This document shows, piece by piece, positions 23,854-34,778 of a stretch of DNA of 64,000 bases. The DNA is from Papaver somniferum (taxonomy: Eukaryota; Streptophyta; Magnoliopsida; Ranunculales; Papaveraceae). The stretch covers positions 155,460,406 to 155,524,405 of the forward strand of contig NC_039363.1 of the NCBI RefSeq assembly GCF_003573695.1. Direction: 5' to 3'. Below the pieces are notes generated by a model, which was not told the origin of the DNA, ran no database searches, and worked only from the letters and a program-made list of their open reading frames with translations. A program made the translations under genes and the position numbers. Positions within the stretch are counted from its first letter, which is position 1; each line of letters begins with the position of its first letter.

Positions 23854-24420
23854 TGATCGTTGTCGTATGCGTCAAAAATAAATTTACTTTCTCACTAAGC
23901 AAAATATGAATGAAGTATGTGATAAGAAAGAGTTCTTTCCACGAGAGGCTTTTGTTGTTACACAATTTCAGTTTCTAAGTAACCAAGATGGGGGATTTTC
24001 AGATTTTATAATGCAATAAAAAGTAAATCAAAAGAAATAAAATAATATAATATTGGAAGTAAAAAATAAGAGGAAGATATTGGTCAAGTAGTTCATCTTC
24101 AATCTCAAACAAGTTCTTCCATACATGATTATGATTACGATTTAATCTTTTCATCAAAAGCCCTAGACTATAAAGAGAGCAAGATAATTCATTAATTTTC
24201 TAAGTTCATCAACAAACACATTAGAGTTGCAAATGTGAATTCTACCTAAACAATAACCTAACGCCTTGGGATAATTAAGTTCAATTCCTAGGAGCATTAA
24301 GTTTCAGAAATAGGCTAATCAATACAATTGTCATACATTATGCATGACAATTCAGATAAAGGTCAAACTCTACATATGATTACAAGAGTGTATCACTAAA
24401 AACCGTAATCATATCATGCT
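23854..24420 (-). repeat. LTR3, right copy = 5' LTR, truncated (unit 1)
   Basis: Starts TGATCGTTGTCGTATGCGTC and follows LTR3 until 'atcatgctacttgta' at 24420, where LINE sequence begins. In other LTR3 copies the next bases are 'tttagggtaatcgctcgatg' (14638 on). This breakpoint is where duplication unit 2 starts. Confidence 0.7.
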
Positions 24421-26129
24421 ACTTGTATAATGTTTGTACTTCCAAGGAGGAGGGTGGTCTTGGCATCAGAAAACTAGAAGATATGAATAAAGCTCTTTTA
24501 ATGAAACTTTTATGGAAAATTCTTCATTGTCAAGATGAATGGGCCAAATATTTTCTTGCTAAGTACATGGATAAAGATGGCAACTGGATTACTTACTATA
24601 AAAGGTCTTCTGTGTGGAGTAGCATAAAATGGGTTATTACAGACTTCAATGAGAATACTAGATGGGTTGTTGGTAATGGTACTCAAATCTCTCTTTGGAA
24701 TGACATGTGGATTTTTGAAGAACCACTATGTAAGTTATTTCCTGATCATCCTTTTATTGCCTTGCATCCTCATTTAAAAGTCCAAGAGCTAATTGTTAAT
24801 GACCGTTGGTGCTTCAATGAATATTTCTTACAACTTTTCAGTATTGAGCAGTTACCTGTTATTAAAGAAGGTGAAGATTTATTGATCTGGTGTAATAGTC
24901 ATTCTGGGAAATTTACAGTCTCTGATGCTGTGAATAAAATTAGGCTGCATCATCCAAAATTGCATTGGTACAAAAAAAATCTGGAATTCTGCTGTAATTT
25001 CTTCTATTTCTGCAAATGTTTGGAAAATCAATAGAGAAGTTTGTGCAACAAACGAAAATCTGAGGAAAAAAGTCTTTAATTTTGCTTCTAGATGTTATAT
25101 TTTCCATGATGGAGAAGATAGTATGGACCATTTCTTGTGGAAGTGTGAATTCAGTAACAGGCTGTGGAGTTGGCTAGGAGCTATCTTTCATTTCCCTAAG
25201 CCAAAATCTTTTGAGGATGTTTTGAAAATGAGTAGAAATTCTAGACCTGTAATTAGAGAAATGTGGATTATAAGCTCTTATACTGCTATAGTTGAACTGT
25301 GGTTCTTGAGGAATGCAATTTTTTATGATGATAAGAAGCATGTCCTTACCAAATTACAACTTAAGATAAAAAGGATGGTCCATGACTGTGAAGGGAGAAT
25401 GAAAGGAGTTATGTGGGTTTCTGATTCTGAAAGAGATATTTTATACTACCTCTTTATCCATGCCAGGGAAATGAGAAGACTGACGATTATTGAGATCTTT
25501 TTTCACCTGCCAAATGAGAATGAATTACTTTTATGCTGTGATGGTGCCTCTAGAGGCTCTCCAGGTACCGCATGATATGGATTTATAGTTAGAAACTATA
25601 TTGGTGCTTTTATTTTTGCAGAATCTGGTGGTCTGGAAATTACTACTTACTATGTTGCAGAAGTTATATCTTGTATCAAAGCTCTGGAATGGGCTGTTGA
25701 AAACCAGAATATCAGATTAATTCTGCAATCAGATTCGAAGACTTGTATTACAGCTTTAAAGCAACATAATATTCCATGGTTTCTCTTGGCAAGATGGAAA
25801 AAGGTTATGGATGGTATACATTCAATATCTTTCAATCATGTTTACAGGGAAATGAATTTCTCTGCTGACCATTTTGCTAAAAAAAGGTGTTCACCTGCAG
25901 AAGGGACATACCTTGGGTTTCAATGATAAACCTATTAGCCTGGCTTGTCTTGGATTCCCAAATCATCCTTATTACATATTTGAATAGCTCTTTGTATTTT
26001 AGTTTTGTTTTGCTTCTTTTCTTGCTTTGCTTTTCTGTTTCTTTGTTTTTATTGGGGCTGTAATTTTTAACCTTGTTATTTTTAATAAAGTTTTGGTTTT
26101 GGTTTTGGTTTTTTTTTTTTTTTTTTTTT
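24421..26129 (+). pseudogene. L1-type LINE ORF2 C-terminal part with RNase H (unit 2 copy)
   Basis: A 5'-truncated LINE, more complete than the copy at 6304. Frame 24423-25034 starts in KEEGGLGIRKLEDMNKALL, the region after the reverse transcriptase. It shifts frame near 24975, resumes as the zinc-binding zf-RVT region (HFLWKCEFSNRLWSWLG) in 25123-25575, and leads to RNase H with CDGASRGSPGTA. A TGA at about 25573 replaces the Gly seen at 6673 in the sister, but the frame stays recognisable to about 25925. The 3' UTR has 'aataaagttttggttttggt' and a T-run entering the assembly gap. Confidence 0.85.
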
Positions 26130-26291
26130 NNNNNNNNNNNNNNNNNNNNNNNNNNNNNNNNNNNNNNNNNNNNNNNNNNNNNNNNNNNNNNNNNNNNNNN
26201 NNNNNNNNNNNNNNNNNNNNNNNNNNNNNNNNNNNNNNNNNNNNNNNNNNNNNNNNNNNNNNNNNNNNNNNNNNNNNNNNNNNNNNNNNNN
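26130..26291. other. Assembly gap (162 N)
   Basis: Run of N directly after a T homopolymer at the LINE 3' end. Open reading frames crossing it are meaningless. Confidence 0.99.
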
Positions 26292-28382
26292 TCTAAAAAG
26301 TATTGAAAACCCTAATCTAGCTTTAGAGATGAAGGCAAGTATAATAGATTCCAGACTCAACCAAACAAACATTCAAATAACAATATAAGCAATGAATCAT
26401 AAACAACAAATTATTGAGCCAGATTAAACTAATTCATTGAATAAATATCGTGTTTGAGAAATCAACTTAAACCATTAACCAATAATAAGAATTTAGATAC
26501 TCCTATCTATGGAGTTCATCACCATAATAAATGAAAGAAATAAGATGAAAATAACCAAAGGAAACCCGAGAAGTGTAATCGGCTATCTCCAAAAGCTCCA
26601 AGTAGTACTGGAATACGTCATCTCAACGTTGTAGAATTCTTTCCCTTTATGTCTCTTCTTGTTTCCAAAATTAGGTCAAGTCCTCCAAAGTCCAATAGAT
26701 AGAAGTCTTCCAAGCCCATATGTGAGAAAAAAATCCATATAGAAACTATGCACAAAAAGTTGTTGCCAGAGTCTAGAAACACTACCGGAAACCGGCTGGA
26801 AATGTCGTCGGAAATCGACTTCAGGTAACGGGAAAGTTAATGGTCATCGGTCAAACTAAGAGTCAACCGTCAAAGTTGACGTTTGATTAATGGTCAAGGG
26901 CACTGAGTCAGGTGTCTAGTCAGATGAGTCAGTACTGAGTCAGCAGGTGACTGGTCTTGGCCAAAGGCCTAAGTTGTTGCAACGGCCTAAATTAATAATG
27001 CGCCATGGTGGTGCATCACAACATCCGTTCCAGCCATGATGGCGCTACATCCAGCAAAATCCTCAAGCTATTCTTTCTATTTCAGTTCCCTGCAACCATT
27101 GTTTCTCTTAGCATCCATCCATTCAAAATACACCACAACATCCAACATCATTATATTATTTCAATGCCGCACCCATCATCTCAAGCCTTCACCTGCAATC
27201 ATCTCAATCTTTCTGTAGCTTCTGAAATATCATCAATTCATCATTCAATGCACTAATACTACCAACACCATACCCATCGATAACCATAAATCTATAACAC
27301 AATTTTACCCACTTAAACATAGCCATGTCTCCTTCAACTCTTATACATTGCACAAATCTTCCTAGACCTGTAGCAGCAACACAAATCCAATCCATAATTC
27401 GGTTGACCCACAATATCAACAGCAACATCAATTACCTGCTACTTCGTTCTCATTTCAATACCCTTTCATTTATCAGTATATTCAACACAGACTCCCTTGC
27501 TCACAGACATAAAAATTTATGTATACAACTCATTCTACCTCAGCCACCACTTTCTCAGCTACAACCACTTAACTGCAACCTTAGCCTATATCTCATCAAC
27601 ACAAGAATCTCCAAGTCCATACATCACCAGTACCATTATTGGTAGCTCATATACTTCTGCTTATATATTCTTGACCTCAAAGCACTATCAACACATCCAT
27701 GCAACCTAGTTTCAATTGAGCATCTTCAACTCAGGTCCATCTTAGCCAAACACACATCTACAATTTCTTTTTATCTACGGAAACACCAACAACATCATCG
27801 TCTTCATATGAATAGTCAAGAACATCAAATACAACCCAGAAAACCCCCTGAATTCTACCATGTCTTAACATACATCTAACCCTAGAATTCGAACTAGCTC
27901 ATCTTTCTCGATTTGGACTTCAATCACTGACTCCATCTCTCCTATCAAGGACAACCCGAGATTCAATTCCACTGTAGCAATTCAAGACCCTTTTTGCAAA
28001 ATCATACCACCTCGAACCATAACTCCAATTATTCTTCATAAATTCTTTCATCTGATTCCCACTTGTGAAAACTAATCTCATCAATTCAGAAGCCAATTCA
28101 ATAATACTTCATACCTATCATAATTTCATCATATAACTCATCAAACGAACAACATCAACTCAATTTCTTTCCCGCTCTTCTCGTTTCTGTAATTACAACG
28201 TCTTAGTGTAAGAGAGTATAAGGAATTTGAGAGAGTTTGGTGTTTTGAGTGTAGGGAGTTTGAGAGACTCTCCCAAAATCTCTCTACTTTATTGAGAAAT
28301 TTGTGGTGAGGCAAAAATATACTGTAAACTCCCATGAACTCCCCAAAAATCCCCAAAACAAACCAGCTCCCTAACATTCTAG
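26292..28382 (-). repeat. LTR3b (unit 2 copy), first part
   Basis: From about 26430 it follows LTR3 (compare 14840 on), and from 26865 it follows the unit 1 LTR3b copy at 7181 very closely. The stretch 26292-26430 is more diverged. It is interrupted at 28383 by a solo LTR and resumes at 31300. The C/A-rich middle gives only chance frames (27005-27256, 27325-27645). Confidence 0.6.
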
Positions 28383-31299
28383 TGAGACCCGTATTTTTGG
28401 ATAGTAGTTTTCGAACCTAAAACCGGTAAATCCAAGCCACGTAATGTTGGGTACGTATTTTTGAATTTGGGTGTTCTTAACTAAATTTGAAGTTATTTTA
28501 TAAAAAGGTTAGCTCTTATCTATGTGGTGTTTGAGAATAAGGATTGTCCTTTTAGTTGTCCCTTATCAATGTTGGAATTGTGACTAAAAGTTGTATTTGT
28601 TTTCAAAGTGAAAATATCACGTGTGAAAAATGAAAAAGGTTTGACTAAAAAGGATTTTCTCCCTCTTGATTTTATTATTAATAAATATACTTATTATGTT
28701 TATTTTTTTCAGAAACCCTAAAGATTAAAATGAGAAAAACTAGCCGTCCTTTTACCTATAGTTCTCCGTGTTCCTCTAATTTTTATTCTTTTCACAAAAA
28801 ACAAAAGATTCATACTTTTCTCACTTCTACAAAACAACAAAAATTAAAAGGAAACAAGCTTATTGATTTTACTTGGAAAGCATGTTGATTGCATTAAAAT
28901 TTTGGATTTGCTATTTTGAGGTAAGGGATTTCTACCTAATACACACTAAAACCTATTTTAGCATTATTTACTATGTTATGTTATTGTTCTTATGAAGATC
29001 ATCAATTCTTTGTATAACTATGTGTAATTTTGATTTGATTGTTTTTGCAAAAATATGAAATCTGTTTTTATTATTCTGGCTTGATCTTATTCTCCGATTT
29101 GTACAGACCCCTTATTGATCCGTCTGTTTCACCATTATATAACGATATCCTAGGTTTTGATGTCCAAAGGTATTTGGACTCCACTGTTTTCAGACACCTG
29201 TTACACAAAAACAAATGCCCAATATTTTTATGCGTCGTTACCGGCCAGAGTCGTTTCTAATCCTTATGTATTTTTACCAATGTTTGGTTTGGAAAGAAAC
29301 TTAAAAAGACATTACATTGTTTCCAGGGCTGCACACTAACCGCACCGAAACCGCAAACCGCACCGAAACCGCACTAACCGCACCGAACCGATGATCCAAC
29401 GGTCGGTCACGGTTCATTTTAATAACCGTTAGATTTACGGTTCGGTGAACGGTTCCACCCATAACCGCACACTAACCGCACCGAACAACCGATTAGTATG
29501 GACCGTCGATTAGTTTTGATCCTGATTAATACTAGCCGTCTAGATTAAAGCCTCCACCATATATATTCTGGCAACCCTAATCTCTTCGTCATTTTCTCTT
29601 CTTCGTTTCTCTTTCTCTTCCTCTCCCTCTTCATTTTATCTTCAGAGGCAGCCTTCACCTGAATCACCTCAGTCGCCTCCACCACCAGTAGACAGCAGAC
29701 CACCACCACCTCCATCAAGAGCACCACCACCTCTATGGCTCTATCTAGTAAATAAATAGGTCACGGGTTTCGATTGATTTGTTTGTTTTTCAATTTCTAG
29801 GGTTTTTTTTTTTAATTATTCTTCTGTTAGGACTTAGGGTTTCTTTTATCAAAATCGTTTGCTTGTTGTTTTGTGTTTATCAATCAATTTCTTTTGTCAA
29901 ATCTTATTTTTCTGATTACAGTCATGGATTTTTTATTTTAGGTTTTGGTTGAGTTAAGGGAATCTGATTATAGGTAACCTATCTCTCTTGTTCTGATTTG
30001 TTTGGTTTCATTTCGATTTTGTTGAATCAATTGTATATGTATACATGGATCCCTAAACTGGTCATTTTGTCTTTTGCTTAGAACCCTTGCCTCCCCTCTG
30101 ATCCATTTGCAACAAAGAGGAACTAAGGAAAAGAAAAATGAAATGGTTTCTTTGCTCCACGTGATTTCAAAAACGTACCAATCAAAATCTACTTCTCTTT
30201 GGTTGATCTCAGATGCTCCTTTGATATTACTTCCATTTCAACTGTGCTCTAGCACCAAAAAAAGCTTCTTGTAAACTGGTCATTTTAGTTCTTATAATAA
30301 AACAAATTAGAAGAATTCCAACAGTCACAATGATTCCTAACTAGTTTTCATATTTTTTCACTAATATTACCAAATGATTTTAACAATGATTGACGCAGGT
30401 TTGTGGAGTCTGTCTAGTTTATACTAGGTACAGGATAACTGTTCTAAATGTGTTAGATGATTTCTAGTTTTGGAATAATAATGCATTTTGTCTGTTCTTA
30501 TAAAAATTATATATAAATGCATTAACTAAATTTCTTCCGATAGTGGACGTGTTTTGGTTGTTGTGTGTGATTGAGTTTATTAATTAAAAAAAAATTGTGA
30601 ATACACTCTGATGCTACTGAAAAGTCAGGTCTTTATGGCATCCCACTACTGGTGGCTAATCTGGGAAGACTGTTCGAGGAACAATATTAGTTTGTTTATT
30701 GGAATAATTCTGACAATTAGATTAAGAATATAAAATTTTAGAATGGGGATTTTTGAGTCAGAAAATGTTGATTATTTGTGGCTGAGAATAGCGTAAGTAT
30801 TGTTGCGAGTAAGAAAATGTTGATTATTGGTGGCTATGAATATTTTAAGTTTATTGCGAATTTTTATTCATGATTTTAATTTTCGTATCTGCAGCATTTG
30901 TTTTGATTTCGTTGCACTATTATTTTTGAAACTTCCTACTGGGTCGTGGTTTGTTCACTCCTTTTTCTCCCTTTCCACAGAAAATGAAGAAAGATTAGCC
31001 GTAAAAAAATTATTTTTGTAGCATGGGGATTGGGTATTGCCTTTTGAATTTCAAGTTATGCACTTTTGGTTATGTAATTATTTTACAATTGTGTAATTTC
31101 AAAGTTAAGATTACATTTCTTATAGTAAAATTTTATTTGAGTTTGAATTTAAGATTATTTTTTTTTGTTTATTCAAAATGTTTTAGAACGAAAAATCAGG
31201 TCTTTACAGTCCGGAAATTTGGACTTACTAGCTGGATCGGACCCGACCAAAAAGGTCGAATCTGTGTCCGCTGGAAGGCCGAAAATACGAACTGTGACA
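28383..31299 (+). mobile_element. Solo LTR inserted in LTR3b, chromovirus-like ends
   Basis: Unit 1 reads straight through 'acattctagttttttacc' at about 8695, whereas here about 2.9 kb intervenes. The insert starts TGAGACCCGTATTTTTGG and ends AACTGTGACA, TG...CA ends resembling those I recall for Tekay/Del chromovirus LTRs. No coding region was recognised, so a solo LTR, itself carrying further inserts such as the GC-rich repeats at 29324, is the likeliest reading. The target duplication is not clean ('tctag' against 'acaag'). Confidence 0.5.
29324..29560. repeat. hAT-like terminal region with CCGCACCGAA repeats
   Basis: Begins CAGGGCTGCACACTAACCGC, a sequence of the kind found at hAT transposon ends. 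A cluster of short 'aaccgcaccgaa' repeats and their inverse 'ggttcggtgaac' follow. The opposite terminus and an 8 bp duplication were not found, so it may be truncated. Confidence 0.4.
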
Positions 31300-31855
31300 A
31301 GTTTTTATCATTTAAATGGAGTTCAAGAGTTTCTTTCAAACTCCCTCACGACTAACGGGATTTTTTAGGGAGTTTGGGAGACTCTTATAAACTCTTCATG
31401 ACTAACGGGAATCTTGAGAGACTCCTTCGAATTCCCTTACCACTAACGGGTAAAAAATGAACTACACTCGACTCCCCAACTCCACGAGGACTAACCCCAT
31501 GCTATTCAATCTCAGTCACGCGGCCCCTCTTTATGTTTTCTATAATTTTCAAATGAATGACAATGAATATTTATCTAGGCACCCACTGCTTGGATCCAGG
31601 CAGCCAAACTAGGGGTGCCACTGTTCTACTCTCTCAACTCCAGCTGTCTAGTCCTTTATCTTCATATGAGCTCCTAATATCATTAGTCTGTGAAATAATA
31701 ATTTTTCGCTTCTGACTCAAAATTGATGATTTCTTCTTATTTTGTTCCAAATAACTCCAAAGTACCTAAAAGCTCAAAAACAACATAATTACAAGAAAAC
31801 TAACAAAGAAAGCATAAATAATATATAAATATCGAGGTGTTTAAGACACCTATCA
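31300..31855 (-). repeat. LTR3b (unit 2 copy), second part
   Basis: Continues the interrupted LTR3b with 'ggagttcaagagtttctttc' (compare 8722) and ends 'gtttaagacacctatca', as at 9260 in unit 1. Contains several 'gggagtttgggag' and 'actaacggg' repeats. Confidence 0.65.
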
Positions 31856-34778
31856 GAAGCCTTCTCTCGATGATACATAAAGAATTATTCACATACAATA
31901 ATACACATCAATCACGTTTCATTGTGTATTACACTCTGATCTTAGCACTTTCTCTACTTCCAACCCTTTTCTCTATTTGTGACCAAATCAAGACATGAAC
32001 AAGGCAAAAGATGACCCCGATGTGTTAGATGTTTTTTTCTAAACTTATAGAGGTTTTTTCCCTTAGCTTTTTGTAATTAACTTAGTTATTAAATAAAATT
32101 TTGTCCTAGAACAAACAAAGAAGAAAAAGAGGAACTCCAAGTTCCTTGGACTCGACGTCCACAAAATGGTAGGGCTCAATTCCCAGGGATCCCAGGGACT
32201 CAACGTATAAAGGCATGTATATGGATAACAGTCTGCCACCGAATGATCAGTGTCAAACATTTACATTTTGTACGATTGATACCACATAATGATCATTGTC
32301 TAATATTTAGGTTTTATGTCATTTGATCACACAGACTGATCAGTGTCTAATATTTGCATTATGTGCCATTGATCCACAAACTGGAAAACACTTGATATTT
32401 ACGTTTTATGTTTTTAATCCTGATCAATGTCTAATATTTACTTTGTGTGCCATTGATTCCATAGTTCGATCAATGCCCAGTAAATTGAATTTCATTGATC
32501 CCACAGACTGGTCAATGCTTAATAAATTTCATTAATGTCATTAGTCTACGCGTTCCCAGACGTTTTGCTTGTTGAGCATCTGTTGATCGGAAAAAACGAT
32601 TTTCTGGTTTTTGAGGAAAAGTGGAGAGTTGTGCAGTAGGTGAATCCTAAATTAAGAAAATTTCCCAAACCTTTAACATATGCACTGCACAGGAATGCTT
32701 TGAGTTCGAGAGATCAATATATATGACTCTGTCCTAAACCAAATCAATAGCCGTTCGAGAGTCAATTCGGTCACAAAGATGGATGAAGGTTGATCTGCAG
32801 GAAGGAAACTAAGAATTGTGTGAGATCAATGATGATTGATGTATTGTGGATATGTTGAGACTTCTTAAAATTTTATGGACTGTTGGTAAATCCTGATCTG
32901 ATTGAGTTCTGTTCAGTTAAGTTCGATTGAGAATATAGAGTTATCAAATAGGTGGATGAACCTATTTATATTGCAGAGTAGTTAACACATTGATATTCAG
33001 TAAGTGCGACAGTTGCAGAGGAGTTGAAGAATGGGGAAGTGAGAAATCGTGGTTGAACCAGTTCCACATTTATGCAACATTTTGGATTTTCAGAAGAGTT
33101 TGATCTTGACCGATATTTTCAATTTTGCTTGAATGAGAAAGTAGGATTATTGCTTGAACGTACAATATTTAAGAATATTAAATAATAATATTTTAATATT
33201 TATTGGTGAAAAGGACCTAATGGTCATGAGACTATTTGGTTTGTAGGCTTTATGGAGAATATAACAATATTTGACAAAACATTAAGAACCGAGGGTTTGC
33301 TCGAATGTGGGAGTCAAGGATTATTATGGAATAATAAAAAATAAAATAAAATAAACAGAGAGGTCTGGGACCGGCCACGCCCACGGCATGGCCGACCTGC
33401 TGGTGAGCCCTGTCCCGCGCCTCTTTTCTTTTCCTTTTTTATTTTTTTTCTTTTCCTTTTTTTGCATAGCTCTCGATATCATCATTCGTCCATATTTTTG
33501 TGTGCTCGTTCATGCATTATTAATAAGTACACCCTCACCATTGTCTCGGGGCTTACTCGGTGGTGGCCCATGTGCCCGAAAGGTGCATATTCGTTATTAA
33601 TCCTAGGGATTCTGCTAAGAAAAGCTGTGAATTAAAGTAATGAAATATTATGGTGAAAATAAAATATTTTCTAAGAATTCAATTTACGAATACTGCGCTA
33701 GAATTAATTAATTGATGGATCTATTCTGGAAGGCAATCTGTCTAAAGAGCATTATATTTATTCGAGAACCGAGGTATGAGATAGTAGAGGAATCATACTC
33801 ATTCTGAACGTTTATTCTGCATAGTTAGGGATTATTTGTGATATCTTGAAGACATTATTGCCCTATGCTAGTGGTCAATCCATCTAGGAGCCGCCCAATC
33901 ATTCTCGATTTTATATAGAAGTGTATACTAGAATTGCTCAGTATAAATGATGAAAAATGCAGAATATCGAAAGCTCGGTTGAGAGATTTTAATAATTACA
34001 TACACATGCATGCTCTGAAGAGGCTACACACTCAGTCAAAGATCATCGTGACATGAGCTTTCATGTCTAAATTCCAAAATATGAATTTCATATATTCATT
34101 TGAAGCACCGCTGATTTGGAGAGCATGAATTGACGAGGAACCGCTGATTTGGATGGTATAATGACAAACTTGGTTTGTTTAGCACTCGTGGGCCTACTGC
34201 TTGAAAGAGGAAATCCTTGTTCCACTAAGTACTGGTTGGTCTTCAAAGCACCAAGTATGTATCATCAATTGCAATGAAATTGCTTTCGTTAAATGATTTA
34301 TGGAGGACCCAAATAAATCTTTGTCTTGTATCATCTCGATAGATACATGAACTCGTCAGTTGATGGTTAAATGGATGAAAATCCATATGGACAAATGAGG
34401 AATATCGTCATAACTCGTCATCAGAAATTCCAGAAGTTATGTTTTCGTTGAAAATGTTGTAGAATCTTCATATGATGTCCGTTTTTAATGATACACTCCA
34501 ACCTATTGATGCCCAGGATTTTTTTTAGCTATATTATAAGAGGTTCTGAGTTTAGAGCCCATTTGGTGGTCTAAATTGATGAAACAGTAAACTTCCAGGA
34601 AGTCTTTAGAAACTTTTCAACTGCCATGTAGTTTTGTATTTTTCCCACGTCTCTTAGCTCGTTCATCCATTTGCTGTGAATTTTGGATATGTTGTAGAGG
34701 ACATCAATACGAAGAGACATATGACCCATCCCCAGATTCTTCACCAATTGTTGCAAAACGTCCTTTTTAGGTCTTTGG
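31856..34778. repeat. Block R6 (unit 2 copy), first part
   Basis: Near-collinear with 9261-12472 of unit 1, apart from missing about 250 bp corresponding to 11480-11740. It is cut at 34778 by the copia element and resumes at 43904. The tandem array corresponding to 9690-9955 is at about 32270-32535. No gene was recognised. Confidence 0.6.
34774..34778. repeat. Target-site duplication TTTGG, left
   Basis: Immediately precedes the 5' LTR and is repeated at 43899-43903 after the 3' LTR. The unoccupied site is TTTGG at 12468-12472 in the sister block. Confidence 0.92.

Larger units (their letters stand above)
14123..24420 (-). mobile_element. Non-autonomous Ty3/gypsy gag-protease element (unit 1)
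   Basis: Minus-strand gypsy element: 5' LTR 23854-24420 (truncated), primer site 23831-23848, gag 22124-23530, protease 18657-19375, non-coding 3' part 17282-18656, polypurine tract at about 17282-17300 and 3' LTR 14123-17281. A solo LTR2 splits gag from protease. After removing that insert the interior is only about 3.8 kb, and no reverse transcriptase, RNase H or integrase motif is seen, so it needed enzymes in trans. Both proteins carry stops and frameshifts. The same element in shorter form is at 48549-57477. Confidence 0.75.

Noticed and set aside
26027..26372. Frames crossing N runs at 26130-26291 (and likewise 40868-41253)
   Set aside because: They consist largely of unknown residues; the frames are artefacts of the gaps and homopolymers.
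29340..29500. Short regularly recurring CCGCACCGAA words as a CRISPR-like array
   Set aside because: No uniform repeat/spacer structure, the genome is a plant, and the pattern fits hAT subterminal repeats better.
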